From contig PFRJ01000088.1 in the NCBI GenBank assembly GCA_002788515.1, forward strand, positions 1 through 14,593: a DNA stretch of 14,593 nt, read 5' to 3'. The translations under genes and the position numbers were made by a program. Below are positions 1 to 6,246 of this stretch, one piece after another (the first letter of the stretch is position 1; each line of letters begins with the position of its first letter). Origin of the DNA: Nitrosopumilales archaeon CG_4_9_14_0_2_um_filter_34_16. GTDB taxonomy: Archaea > Thermoproteota > Nitrososphaeria > Nitrososphaerales > Nitrosopumilaceae. The notes under the pieces were generated by a model. It made no database searches. It saw only the letters and a list, made by a program, of their open reading frames with translations, and had not been told where the DNA came from.

Positions 1-1
1 A

Positions 2-553
2 GAATCTGACATCCCTACACATGAAGCCGAAGAGATTGAAGAATTATACGTAGATCTTTGGGCAGCATATGATGCAAGAGCAGACCCATCACAAGTTGAA
101 ACACTTGCAGGTGGAATCATTCATGAGATAGACGAAATCTTGGGTGAAGAATCTGAAGAAGCCAATCTTCTAGAGTATGTGGAAAACATCAAAGTGCTAT
201 TAGAACAGACAAAGCAAGAATATGCAAAGGGAGACACTGACTTGGCACTAAGTCTTGCAACCAAAGCATATTTGGATAACTTTGAATTCCTTGAAGGACC
301 TCTAATTGAGTTGGATCAAAAAGAACTCATGGAAGAAGTTGAAATCATGTTGCGAGAAGAACTTCGAACTATGATCAAAAACGGCGAATCAAGTTCCAAA
401 GTCAATGCTCAAGTAGATGCAATTCTTGAAAAAATGGATACTATTGGTACAGTTGTTCCAGAATTTGGTACAATTGCAATGATGATACTATCTATTGCAA
501 TCATAAGTGTAATTGCTATCACTGCAAAATCTAGAATCAGTCTAAGAGTTTAG
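2..553 (+). CDS. PEFG-CTERM surface protein, 5' end outside the window
   Basis: The reading frame is open from the left edge to the stop at 551-553, so only the last 183 residues are visible and the true start lies upstream. The visible part is acidic and helical, then ends in a PEFG motif (visible residues 153-156), a roughly 20-residue hydrophobic helix and a short basic tail (SRISLRV). That is the layout of the PEFG-CTERM sorting signal of thaumarchaeal exported proteins, so the mature protein probably sits outside the membrane. The segment with AYLDNFEFLEGPLIELD recalls the extracytoplasmic helical region found in FTR1/EfeO-type iron uptake proteins; this is a weak resemblance by eye and the rest of the protein is not visible. 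A T-rich stretch just after the stop could terminate transcription. Confidence 0.8.
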   Translation, partial: ESDIPTHEAEEIEELYVDLWAAYDARADPSQVETLAGGIIHEIDEILGEESEEANLLEYVENIKVLLEQTKQEYAKGDTDLALSLATKAYLDNFEFLEGPLIELDQKELMEEVEIMLREELRTMIKNGESSSKVNAQVDAILEKMDTIGTVVPEFGTIAMMILSIAIISVIAITAKSRISLRV

Positions 554-555
554 AC

Positions 556-577
556 TACTCTTTTCTATTTTTATTTA
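556..577 (+). terminator. T-rich terminator after the PEFG-CTERM gene
   Basis: Runs of T broken by single other bases (TCTTTTCTATTTTTATTTA) follow the stop codon directly, with no obvious stem. Archaeal termination commonly relies on such U-tracts. The assignment comes from position and composition only. Confidence 0.4.
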
Positions 578-607
578 CTAGTATTAAACACGCGTATCTT
601 CTGTCGT

Positions 608-628
608 ATTATAAAAAAATAAAAATTT
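608..628 (-). terminator. T-rich terminator after the YCII-like gene (minus strand)
   Basis: Read on the minus strand, an AT-only stretch with several T runs follows the stop of the YCII-like gene closely. Together with the plus-strand T tract nearby it forms a plausible pair of terminators between converging genes. Confidence 0.4.
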
Positions 629-631
629 CTA

Positions 632-931
632 TCACTTTGACAAAATTGATAGAATTGGCATTGCATCCCATTGATACATTTCATATGTTAGAATTCCAGA
701 GCAAATGTTTTCATATTTTTTAAAAAATTCTTTTGCTTCTTGTTCGGTTGCCTCAAAAACTGCCATTGATGACACTTGATTATCAAATGCACCAGACCAC
801 ATGATTTTCCCTTGTGATTGCCACTCATCCACAAGAGACGAAATTTGTGGAGTAATCATTTCAAGATCAGATGATTTTGTTTCCTTTTGTATGCTGCTTA
901 CCAACACCCAAGGCTTTGTTTCGTGACTCAT
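632..931 (-). CDS. YCII-like small protein
   Basis: A 99-residue soluble protein beginning MSHETKPWVLVSS. The second half has the pattern of YCII domains: a short helix ending in a Gly and SG-F turn (QGKIMWSGAFDNQ), a strand with M-A-V-F-E-A, a helix beginning EQEAKEFFKK, and a last strand Y-E-M-Y-Q-W. YCII-type proteins have a dimeric alpha-beta barrel fold and are mostly of unknown function, so no reaction is proposed. The frame also opens four codons earlier at a TTG, but the ATG at 931 lies about 25 bases after a TATA-like TTTAATAT (953-960), which fits a leaderless message and favours this start. No partner gene is obvious. Confidence 0.7.
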   Translation of the reverse strand: MSHETKPWVLVSSIQKETKSSDLEMITPQISSLVDEWQSQGKIMWSGAFDNQVSSMAVFEATEQEAKEFFKKYENICSGILTYEMYQWDAMPILSILSK

Positions 932-952
932 GTTTTTGATCAAGTATTTCTC

Positions 953-960
953 ATATTAAA
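953..960 (-). promoter_or_regulatory. TATA box for the YCII-like gene
   Basis: The minus strand reads TTTAATAT centred about 25 bases upstream of the ATG at 931. This is the standard archaeal TATA distance for a transcript that starts at or next to the initiation codon. Confidence 0.45.
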
Positions 961-1140
961 CATGATGATTGATTTCTTTTTTTGTTCTATGCATATGAAA
1001 TTAAATTCAAATATTTTTGAGTCTACTATCGTAGAATATGAAAATGTAATTTCAGACATCTATAATACTTTCATAGTTTTAGTAATGTTGGTCTTGCATG
1101 TTAGGTCTATCATACCTTTACAAGCCATACAAGATCAAAG

Positions 1141-1235
1141 TCATTGGAAAAATTGGAATTACAATAGTCTTCATACGTCCCGACCAAGGAAGTATTTCTA
1201 TTGGCATCTTCTGGTCAACGCCAATTTTCCAATGA
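1141..1235. repeat. Nested inverted repeat in an otherwise gene-less gap
   Basis: The gap 932-1294 has no convincing gene. It holds outer arms TCATTGGAAAAATTGG (1141-1156) and CCAATTTTCCAATGA (1221-1235), complementary apart from one extra A. Inside are a second pair, CAATAG (1162-1167) with CTATTG (1198-1203), and a competing pair, GACCA with TGGTC. The 95-base unit could be a structured RNA or the relic of a very small mobile element. No target-site duplication is visible. Confidence 0.5.
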
Positions 1236-1294
1236 TTTATTTTTTCAGTATGTTTATGTCATGGTTCACAAAATGGAATCAAAATTTTAATCAG

Positions 1295-1636
1295 TCACTT
1301 TGACTTTTTTTTACTTTTTTGAACCAATATTTTCTTTATTCGAGAAATTGTAGGATAACTGTATCCACGTCGTCTATAATTTGCAATCATCATCTTCCAG
1401 TTCTTTAATCTCCATTGAGCTTGCTCACTAGTTACAGAGTGAACTTCTTTTTGGATTATGCTTTTACGCCCCACTTTCAGAGTACCAGCATCTTTTGCAG
1501 ACCATCGATTTTTTGCAAACTTTAAACCAGAAAGAATTTCCTCAACAGGCATTTCTTTGAAATATTCTTTTAATTTCTTTAATTCCAAGTCAGTCGGCAT
1601 GTTTGAAATTGTTAATTCAATAGTAGGTTTTATCAT
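1295..1636 (-). CDS. Hypothetical basic protein, 113 residues
   Basis: I do not recognise the family. The protein begins MIKPTIELTISNMPTDLELKKLKEYFKEMP. The N-terminal third is a short strand followed by an amphipathic helix, the middle contains WSAKDAGTLKVGRK, and the C-terminal third is strongly basic (WRLKNWKMMIANYRRRGY, then VQKSKKKSK). The basic, aromatic-rich end would suit nucleic acid binding, but that is inference from composition. The ATG at 1636 is the first in the frame. A TATA-like TTCTTAAG lies roughly 25 bases upstream on the minus strand. Biased, non-random composition and freedom from stops support a real gene. Confidence 0.65.
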   Translation of the reverse strand: MIKPTIELTISNMPTDLELKKLKEYFKEMPVEEILSGLKFAKNRWSAKDAGTLKVGRKSIIQKEVHSVTSEQAQWRLKNWKMMIANYRRRGYSYPTISRIKKILVQKSKKKSK

Positions 1637-1722
1637 AATTGTTATAGTTTGTTATGACTTAAGAAAATCATGCTAAATCAGAATTAGCTAAAGTAGGAAA
1701 AATCGAACACATCATGTATAAT

Positions 1723-1842
1723 TTAACAATTAATTGGAATGTTTGAATTCTTGCAAATGGTATTAAACATCCCAAATCCAATAATTACTGCAGCAAAAAT
1801 AGCTAAAGGAATCAGAATAAAGAAATTAGTTTTACGACCCAC
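1723..1842 (-). CDS. Single-pass membrane microprotein, 39 residues
   Basis: An ORF of 39 codons starting at GTG (1842-1840) gives MGRKTNFF, a hydrophobic stretch (about residues 7-26), and a polar tail ending in Cys. The basic N-terminus followed by one helix predicts an N-in single-span membrane protein. A TATA-like TTTATA lies roughly 22-27 bases upstream on the minus strand, fitting a leaderless start, and no in-frame ATG lies upstream. Its layout (M-x-x-R/K-K, one helix, then an F/W-N motif) resembles the 36-residue ORF at 3934. Function unknown. The small size is the main doubt. Confidence 0.55.
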   Translation of the reverse strand: MGRKTNFFILIPLAIFAAVIIGFGMFNTICKNSNIPINC

Positions 1843-1881
1843 AAGATAACATAATGAAATGATTATAAAATTGTCACAGTT

Positions 1882-2298
1882 TCATTCAACAATGATGGTA
1901 AATGTTCCCTGTGTCTTTGGATTCTGTAATAATAAGACCATCTCTCTTGGAAGTAGATCAGATGCTTTATCGCATTTTATTGCTAGTGTTCTAGGGCAAA
2001 TAAAATCACTCTTTCTAAGCACGATATCTTCTTCATGAGTTAAAATTAGACCAGGATGACCGTGTCCTACGATTATAAATTCATGTGTATTGACAGAAAT
2101 TGAAAAAGTTACTTTAGAATCAGGATCTCTTAGCTTATCCTTTATTTCTTGAGGCAAATCATTACAACTAGACGTTGCACCAACACCCACAATACAATCT
2201 CCTCTTGGAGTTAAAGAAGAGTCTTTTGTAATTTCTATAGTTTTTTGATGATTCGATCTGATATTTTCATGTCCTGAAAATTTAATTTCGTATCTCAC
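1882..2298 (-). CDS. DUF371 family protein
   Basis: A 138-residue protein starting at GTG (2298-2296). It matches the archaeal DUF371 family, whose hallmark is an N-terminal GH-N-x(6)-H-x-T-IEITKD-SLTPRGDCIVGVGA segment; here it runs from about residue 9 to 41. Further on are repeated hydrophobic strands and a CPRTLAIKCDKAS stretch typical of the family. The family is nearly confined to archaea and its biochemical role is not established. The protein has no signal peptide or membrane helix, so it is probably cytoplasmic. The gene diverges from psmA across 52 bases and shares an AT-rich promoter core with it, so the two may be expressed together. Confidence 0.8.
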   Translation of the reverse strand: MRYEIKFSGHENIRSNHQKTIEITKDSSLTPRGDCIVGVGATSSCNDLPQEIKDKLRDPDSKVTFSISVNTHEFIIVGHGHPGLILTHEEDIVLRKSDFICPRTLAIKCDKASDLLPREMVLLLQNPKTQGTFTIIVE

Positions 2299-2318
2299 GG
2301 CAAAAGTGATAGGCTAGA

Positions 2319-2331
2319 CTTAAATTAAACT
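2319..2331. promoter_or_regulatory. Shared divergent TATA core for psmA and the DUF371 gene
   Basis: The stretch CTTAAATTAAAC sits almost midway between the two divergent start codons. Read forward it is a TATA-like TTAAATTAA about 27 bases before the psmA ATG. Read backward it is TTTAATTTAA about 26 bases before the DUF371 GTG. Both messages would then start very near their initiation codons. Confidence 0.5.
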
Positions 2332-2350
2332 TTCAAAGCATCGATATCAA

Positions 2351-3088
2351 ATGCTTCCTGCACAACAAGGTTACGACCGAGCAATCACAGTGTTTTCACC
2401 AGACGGAAGACTGTACCAAGTCGAATATGCAATTGAGACAGTAAGAAGAGGAACAATTGCAGTGGGGATAAAATGTAAAGATGGCATCATTATTGCAGTT
2501 GAAGAAAAAGCAAGAAAATTACAAATTTCAAATACGGCTCAAAAAATATTTCAAATTGATGATCATGTAGGAGTAGCAGCAGCAGGATACATTCCAGATG
2601 CCAGAAGTCAAGTAGACAACGCACGATTCTTTTCTCAGAGTAACAAAATGATTTATGATGAACCAGTTGAAGTTGAAACAATTGCAAAACATTTGGCTGA
2701 TCAATGTCAACAATATACACAATATGCAGGAGTAAGACCATATGGTGTTGCGCTTATTCTTGGTGGAGTTGTAAATAATACTCCTCAACTATATCTAACA
2801 GATCCAAGTGGAACATACATTTCTTATGACGCAATTGCAATCGGTTCAGGTTCTGAGCAAGTAACAGACTTTTTAGAGAAAACTTACAAAAAAGATCTTT
2901 CATTGGAGGAAGCAGCAACATTAGCTGCTGCAGGAATTTATCTTTCAAGTGAAGATAAAGAAGGAACAAACCACATCAGAATGGCGAGTATGAAAAAAGA
3001 CACTGGACTCTATGAATTGGTCTCAGATGATCAAATCGTAAAATATGCAAATGATGCTAAAACAAAATATCCCCACGAACAAAAATAA
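2351..3088 (+). CDS. psmA: Proteasome alpha subunit
   Basis: A 245-residue protein of normal length for an archaeal 20S proteasome alpha subunit. The N-terminal family signature YDRAITVFSPDGRLYQVEYA covers residues 8-27; this segment forms the gate and H0 helix of the outer ring. Lys65 in NTAQKIFQIDD corresponds to the conserved pocket lysine that receives the C-terminal HbYX tails of regulatory ATPases. GYIPDAR (79-85) is also typical. Alpha subunits lack the catalytic N-terminal threonine, and none is present here. Seven copies form each outer ring that gates the beta rings. The ATG at 2351 is about 27 bases after a TATA core, suggesting a leaderless message. No beta subunit or PAN ATPase is in the window; the next gene is an RNA methyltransferase. 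Confidence 0.97.
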   Translation: MLPAQQGYDRAITVFSPDGRLYQVEYAIETVRRGTIAVGIKCKDGIIIAVEEKARKLQISNTAQKIFQIDDHVGVAAAGYIPDARSQVDNARFFSQSNKMIYDEPVEVETIAKHLADQCQQYTQYAGVRPYGVALILGGVVNNTPQLYLTDPSGTYISYDAIAIGSGSEQVTDFLEKTYKKDLSLEEAATLAAAGIYLSSEDKEGTNHIRMASMKKDTGLYELVSDDQIVKYANDAKTKYPHEQK

Positions 3089-3119
3089 TTATTCTAACTG
3101 CCTGAGAGATTAAATTACA

Positions 3120-3932
3120 TTGAAATTATCTGTTGCAATTCCTGAATCTGCGTTATCAGACGAATCACTCAAAATAGACAAGACTAGAAAAATATCAGTA
3201 CTTGCCAGAGCTTGTGCGATTTTCAAAATAGATACAATCTATGTGTATCAAGAAGGAAATACAAAATCAGATGGAAATCTCATGATTATGATTTTAAAAT
3301 TCTTGGAGACACCACAATTTTTGAGACGAAGATTATTTCCGAAAATGAACGATTTAAAATTTGCAGGGGTGCTACAGCCACTAAAAATTCCAAGCCACGT
3401 TACACCAGCTAATGCTAAAAAAATTAACACAGGCGACATAAGAGAAGGGATAGTAGTTAGTGTGAAAGGTAAAAGATTTGTAGATGTTGGAATTAATCAA
3501 TTAATACCATTTTTTGGGAACACACCAGTGGGTAAAAGGTTAACAGTTAGATTCAAAGAAGGATATCCACGATTATCAGTAAAAGAGATCGAACGTAGCG
3601 AGGTTCCAGCATATTGGGGATATTCGGTAAAAGAAAGAGCAAACTTGTATTCACTACTAAACGAATGGAAAGGAAGTATAATCATTACATCAAGAAAAGG
3701 AAAAACAGCTACGAAGGAACAAATTTCAAAATATACCAAAATAGACAAGCCCATATTGGTGGTGTTTGGATCACCTGAAAAAGGCGTACATGAAATCATC
3801 GGGGGCAATATGAAGAATGTACAAAATGCAAGATCTCTGAATTTTTTTCCAAACCAAGCTACTGAAACAGTTCGTTTAGAAGAAGCACTATTAGGAACTT
3901 TGGCAATAATTAATGCATACAATACATCATAA
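3120..3932 (+). CDS. SPOUT-class RNA methyltransferase (Methyltrn_RNA_3 / DUF171 family)
   Basis: A 270-residue protein starting at TTG. It fits the archaeal and eukaryotic family of putative RNA uridine-N3 methyltransferases (human SPOUT1 relatives). Visible markers are the N-terminal methyltransferase half (KLSVAIPESAL, then TLETPQFLRRRLFP-type sequence), an inserted OB-like beta region in the middle (about residues 95-165), and the C-terminal trefoil-knot motifs FGSPEKGVHEI (about 216-226) and NFFPNQATETVRLEEALLG (about 241-259), which should bind S-adenosylmethionine. The RNA target is not known from sequence, but this family often sits beside the L3 gene in archaea, as here, which points to ribosomal RNA. 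It follows psmA by 31 bases. Confidence 0.88.
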   Translation: MKLSVAIPESALSDESLKIDKTRKISVLARACAIFKIDTIYVYQEGNTKSDGNLMIMILKFLETPQFLRRRLFPKMNDLKFAGVLQPLKIPSHVTPANAKKINTGDIREGIVVSVKGKRFVDVGINQLIPFFGNTPVGKRLTVRFKEGYPRLSVKEIERSEVPAYWGYSVKERANLYSLLNEWKGSIIITSRKGKTATKEQISKYTKIDKPILVVFGSPEKGVHEIIGGNMKNVQNARSLNFFPNQATETVRLEEALLGTLAIINAYNTS

Positions 3933-3933
3933 C

Positions 3934-4044
3934 ATGCCAGAAAGAAAAAATTTCTTATTATTAGCTGTTGGAATGGGCATCATTGGAATTATTATTGGTG
4001 CAGTAACAATTTGGAATTCAGTGTCAGAACTATTTACGCCATAA
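3934..4044 (+). CDS. Single-pass membrane microprotein, 36 residues
   Basis: An ATG one base after the methyltransferase stop opens a 36-codon ORF: MPERKNFLLL, a continuous hydrophobic and glycine-rich stretch (about residues 7-25), then WNSVSELFTP. It predicts one membrane helix with the basic N-terminus inside. Its tight spacing to the upstream stop suggests co-translation. It resembles the microprotein at 1723-1842 in layout. Function unknown. It may be missed by annotation pipelines because of its length. Confidence 0.55.
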   Translation: MPERKNFLLLAVGMGIIGIIIGAVTIWNSVSELFTP

Positions 4045-4058
4045 AAATAGGCGTATAT

Positions 4059-4129
4059 GGTTAACCAAAAAATTTTATCAGGTTAACTATATCTCACATG
4101 GTTTAATAGAGGGCAATCGAGAGTCGATT
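4059..4129 (+). promoter_or_regulatory. Promoter and dyad region of the ribosomal operon
   Basis: Between the microprotein stop and the L3 ATG lie GGTTAAC at 4059 (within palindrome GGTTAACC) and again at 4081, 22 bases apart, followed by GGTTTAA at 4100. TATA-like sequences are TTTAATA (4102-4108), about 30 bases before the ATG, and CTATAT (near 4087). A hairpin-forming dyad AATCGA-GAG-TCGATT (4115-4129) ends five bases before the L3 ATG. Control of the whole operon may act here, but no regulator is known from the sequence. Confidence 0.45.
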
Positions 4130-4134
4130 TCATC

Positions 4135-5127
4135 ATGGGAGCTCGAAAGCGTCATCAACCACGTAGAGGAAGTCTTGCATACTTGCCAAGAAGTCGTGCA
4201 AGAAGCATGGAAGCAAGAATTAGAGCATGGCCAAAATTAAATTCAGAAGAGCCTAAAATTTTAGCACATTGCGGATTCAAAGCAGGGTGTGTACAAATCG
4301 TGACTATTGATGATCGTGATAAAGTGCCAAATGCTGGAAAACAACTCGTAAGTTTAGGAACTGTACTAGTAACACCACCAGTTTTGATTTTGGGAATACG
4401 TGGATATTCAAAAGATCATGATGGAATGCATGCAGAGTTTGATGTATATGCTGAAGATATACCAAAAAGCATCGCCAAAGAAATTACAATAAAAAATGTT
4501 GCAGGTTCAATTGAAAATGCAGAAAAAAGATTAAAACAAATTAAAGAAATTTTTGCAATAGTTGCAGTCTCACCAAGAGATGCAGGATTAGAACAAAAAA
4601 AGCCATATATTTTTGAAGCATCTGTTAGTGGAGGAGACATACAAAAACAATTCACTCATGTTAAGGAATTACTTGGAAAAGAAATCAAGATTGATCAAAT
4701 TTTTGAAACAGGTGCAAGTGTAGATGTTGCAGCAATCACAAAAGGTCATGGATGGCAAGGGGTAATTACAAGAATGGGGGTAAAAAAGAAACAGCACAAA
4801 TCAAGAAAGACGGTTAGAGAAGTTGGTTCGTTAGGTCCAATTTCACCACAAAGCGTCATGTTTACAGTTCCAAGAGCAGGACAGATGGGATTCCACCAAA
4901 GAACAGAATATGATAAAAGAATTATGATAATTGGCAACACAGAATCAGATGGGATTAAAATCAATCCAGATGGAGGGTACAAACACTTTGGGTTAGTTAA
5001 AGGGGATTTCATAATTCTAAAAGGTTCAGTTCCTGGAACATACAAAAGATTGATCAAACTAAGAAGTCAAATACGAAATGTTCCAACCAAAGTTATCAAA
5101 CCAAATATTTTGGAGGTAGTGATATAA
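4135..5127 (+). CDS. rpl3: 50S ribosomal protein L3 (uL3)
   Basis: A 330-residue archaeal/eukaryal-type L3, the first gene of the S10-like operon. The N-terminus GARKRHQPRRGSLAYLPR is the standard basic arm. HGWQGVITRMGVKKKQHKSRKTVREVGSLGP is the family core that reaches towards the peptidyl transferase centre. GQMGFHQRTEYDKR and the late KGSVPGTYKRLIKLR are further hallmarks. L3 binds 23S rRNA early in large-subunit assembly. The ATG at 4135 is preceded by a dyad and TATA-like boxes, so it may be near-leaderless. The stop overlaps the L4 start by one base (TAATG). Confidence 0.98.
   Translation: MGARKRHQPRRGSLAYLPRSRARSMEARIRAWPKLNSEEPKILAHCGFKAGCVQIVTIDDRDKVPNAGKQLVSLGTVLVTPPVLILGIRGYSKDHDGMHAEFDVYAEDIPKSIAKEITIKNVAGSIENAEKRLKQIKEIFAIVAVSPRDAGLEQKKPYIFEASVSGGDIQKQFTHVKELLGKEIKIDQIFETGASVDVAAITKGHGWQGVITRMGVKKKQHKSRKTVREVGSLGPISPQSVMFTVPRAGQMGFHQRTEYDKRIMIIGNTESDGIKINPDGGYKHFGLVKGDFIILKGSVPGTYKRLIKLRSQIRNVPTKVIKPNILEVVI
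5112..5117 (+). promoter_or_regulatory. Shine-Dalgarno site for L4
   Basis: GGAGGT lies inside the last codons of L3, nine bases before the L4 ATG at 5127. It confirms that start and indicates internal ribosome entry despite the one-base overlap. Confidence 0.7.
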
Positions 5128-5939
5128 TGAAAATAACAACTTATTCAATATCGGGAGTTAAAGACGGAGAAATAGAACTTCCAATGATATTCTCAACCCC
5201 ATACAGAAGAGAATTGATTCACAAAGCTTTCACCAATTTAACATCTCATAAATTCCAAAGACAGGGAAGAAAACCAACTGCAGGTATGGATGTAGTAGCA
5301 GACTCAAACGATCCACCAACAGGTCAAGGAGTTGCTCGTGTTGCAAGAATGAGTGGTGGTGGTGGCGGAAGACAAGGTCAAGGTGCAGAAGTGGCATCCA
5401 CCAGAGGCGGAAGACAAGCACATCCACCAATTGTAGACAAAGTAATTTACAAAAAATTAAACAAAAAAGAAAACAAATTAGCATTATGTTCTGCAATAGC
5501 TGCTACAGCATCAAAAGAATTGGTGGAATCAAGAGGGCATAAAATTGAAGGTATTGAGTCATTTCCAATCATAGTATCAAATGATATTGAATCGATTTCA
5601 AAAACAAGTGAAATTACCAAAGTTTTAGATTCATTGAAACTATCACAAGATGTCAAAAGATTAAACGCAAGAAAACCTCGTTCTGGACAGTCAAGATTGA
5701 GAGGCAGGAGTAAAAAAATTGGAAAAAGTGTTTTGTTTGTAACATCAGATTCTTCCAGTTTATCTAAAGCAGTTGGAGCATTACCAGGAGTAGAAGTAAG
5801 AAATGCTAAAGAGTTAAGCGTGTTGGATTTAGCTCCAGGTTCGGATCCGATCAGACTAACAGTGTATTCCAAATCAGCTATAGAGGAGATCGGAAAAATA
5901 AAATCAACACATCTAGAAGTAATGGTGAAAATACAATGA
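5127..5939 (+). CDS. rpl4: 50S ribosomal protein L4 (uL4/L4e type)
   Basis: A 270-residue archaeal/eukaryal-type L4. The N-terminal globular strands (MKITTYSISGVKDGEIELP) are followed by the long glycine-rich extended loop SGGGGGRQGQGAEVASTRGGRQAHPP (about residues 74-100), which in ribosome structures lines the peptide exit tunnel. A charged C-terminal domain follows, with RLNARKPRSGQSRLRGRSKKIGKSVLFV. The length matches archaeal L4. The ATG has a strong GGAGGT site and overlaps the L3 stop; its own stop overlaps the L23 ATG (ATGA). The long minus-strand reading frame opposite the second half is a shadow. Confidence 0.97.
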   Translation: MKITTYSISGVKDGEIELPMIFSTPYRRELIHKAFTNLTSHKFQRQGRKPTAGMDVVADSNDPPTGQGVARVARMSGGGGGRQGQGAEVASTRGGRQAHPPIVDKVIYKKLNKKENKLALCSAIAATASKELVESRGHKIEGIESFPIIVSNDIESISKTSEITKVLDSLKLSQDVKRLNARKPRSGQSRLRGRSKKIGKSVLFVTSDSSSLSKAVGALPGVEVRNAKELSVLDLAPGSDPIRLTVYSKSAIEEIGKIKSTHLEVMVKIQ

Positions 5940-6202
5940 ATGTAGATCAAGCAATGAAAATAATCATCAAACCATACATTACAGAAAAGACATTTGCAAT
6001 GGTAGAAAAAGAAAGTAAAATTTGCTTCATAGTAGAAATATCTGCAAATAAATCTGAAATTTCAGAAGCGGTAAAGACACTATACAAAGAAAATGTCAAA
6101 AAAGTAAACACCGCGAGAACAATTTATGGTAAAAAAGCATTTGTTCAGTTTGAAAGTACAGAAAAAGCAAGAGATTTGGCCACAAAGATAGGAATGCTAT
6201 AA
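5936..6202 (+). CDS. rpl23: 50S ribosomal protein L23 (uL23)
   Basis: An 88-residue L23 with the family opening KIIIKPYITEKTFAMVEKESKICFIVEISANKSEI and the closing strands VKKVNTARTIYGKKAFVQF. L23 binds 23S rRNA at the tunnel exit, where SRP and other factors dock. The ATG at 5936 overlaps the L4 stop in ATGA, favouring coupled translation; an alternative ATG at 5954 would remove the six-residue lead-in MNVDQA. Archaeal operons usually have L2 next, but a 44-base spacer and then S19 follow here. Confidence 0.95.
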   Translation: MNVDQAMKIIIKPYITEKTFAMVEKESKICFIVEISANKSEISEAVKTLYKENVKKVNTARTIYGKKAFVQFESTEKARDLATKIGML

Positions 6203-6246
6203 TATGGACCGTAGAACTCGAAGTACATTAACAATGGAGAACAGAA

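Noticed and set aside
887..1303. A 138-codon plus-strand frame across the gap between two minus-strand genes
   Set aside because: Its composition (many Phe, His, Tyr, Met and Asn without pattern) looks like untranslated AT-rich DNA, it overlaps the start of the YCII-like gene, and it has no ribosome binding site or recognisable domain.
3497..3922. A 141-codon minus-strand frame opposite the SPOUT methyltransferase
   Set aside because: The plus-strand protein has clear knot motifs; the antisense product has no domain and no promoter.
5447..5950. A 167-codon minus-strand frame opposite L4
   Set aside because: It is the antisense shadow of the well-supported L4 gene and shows no family features.
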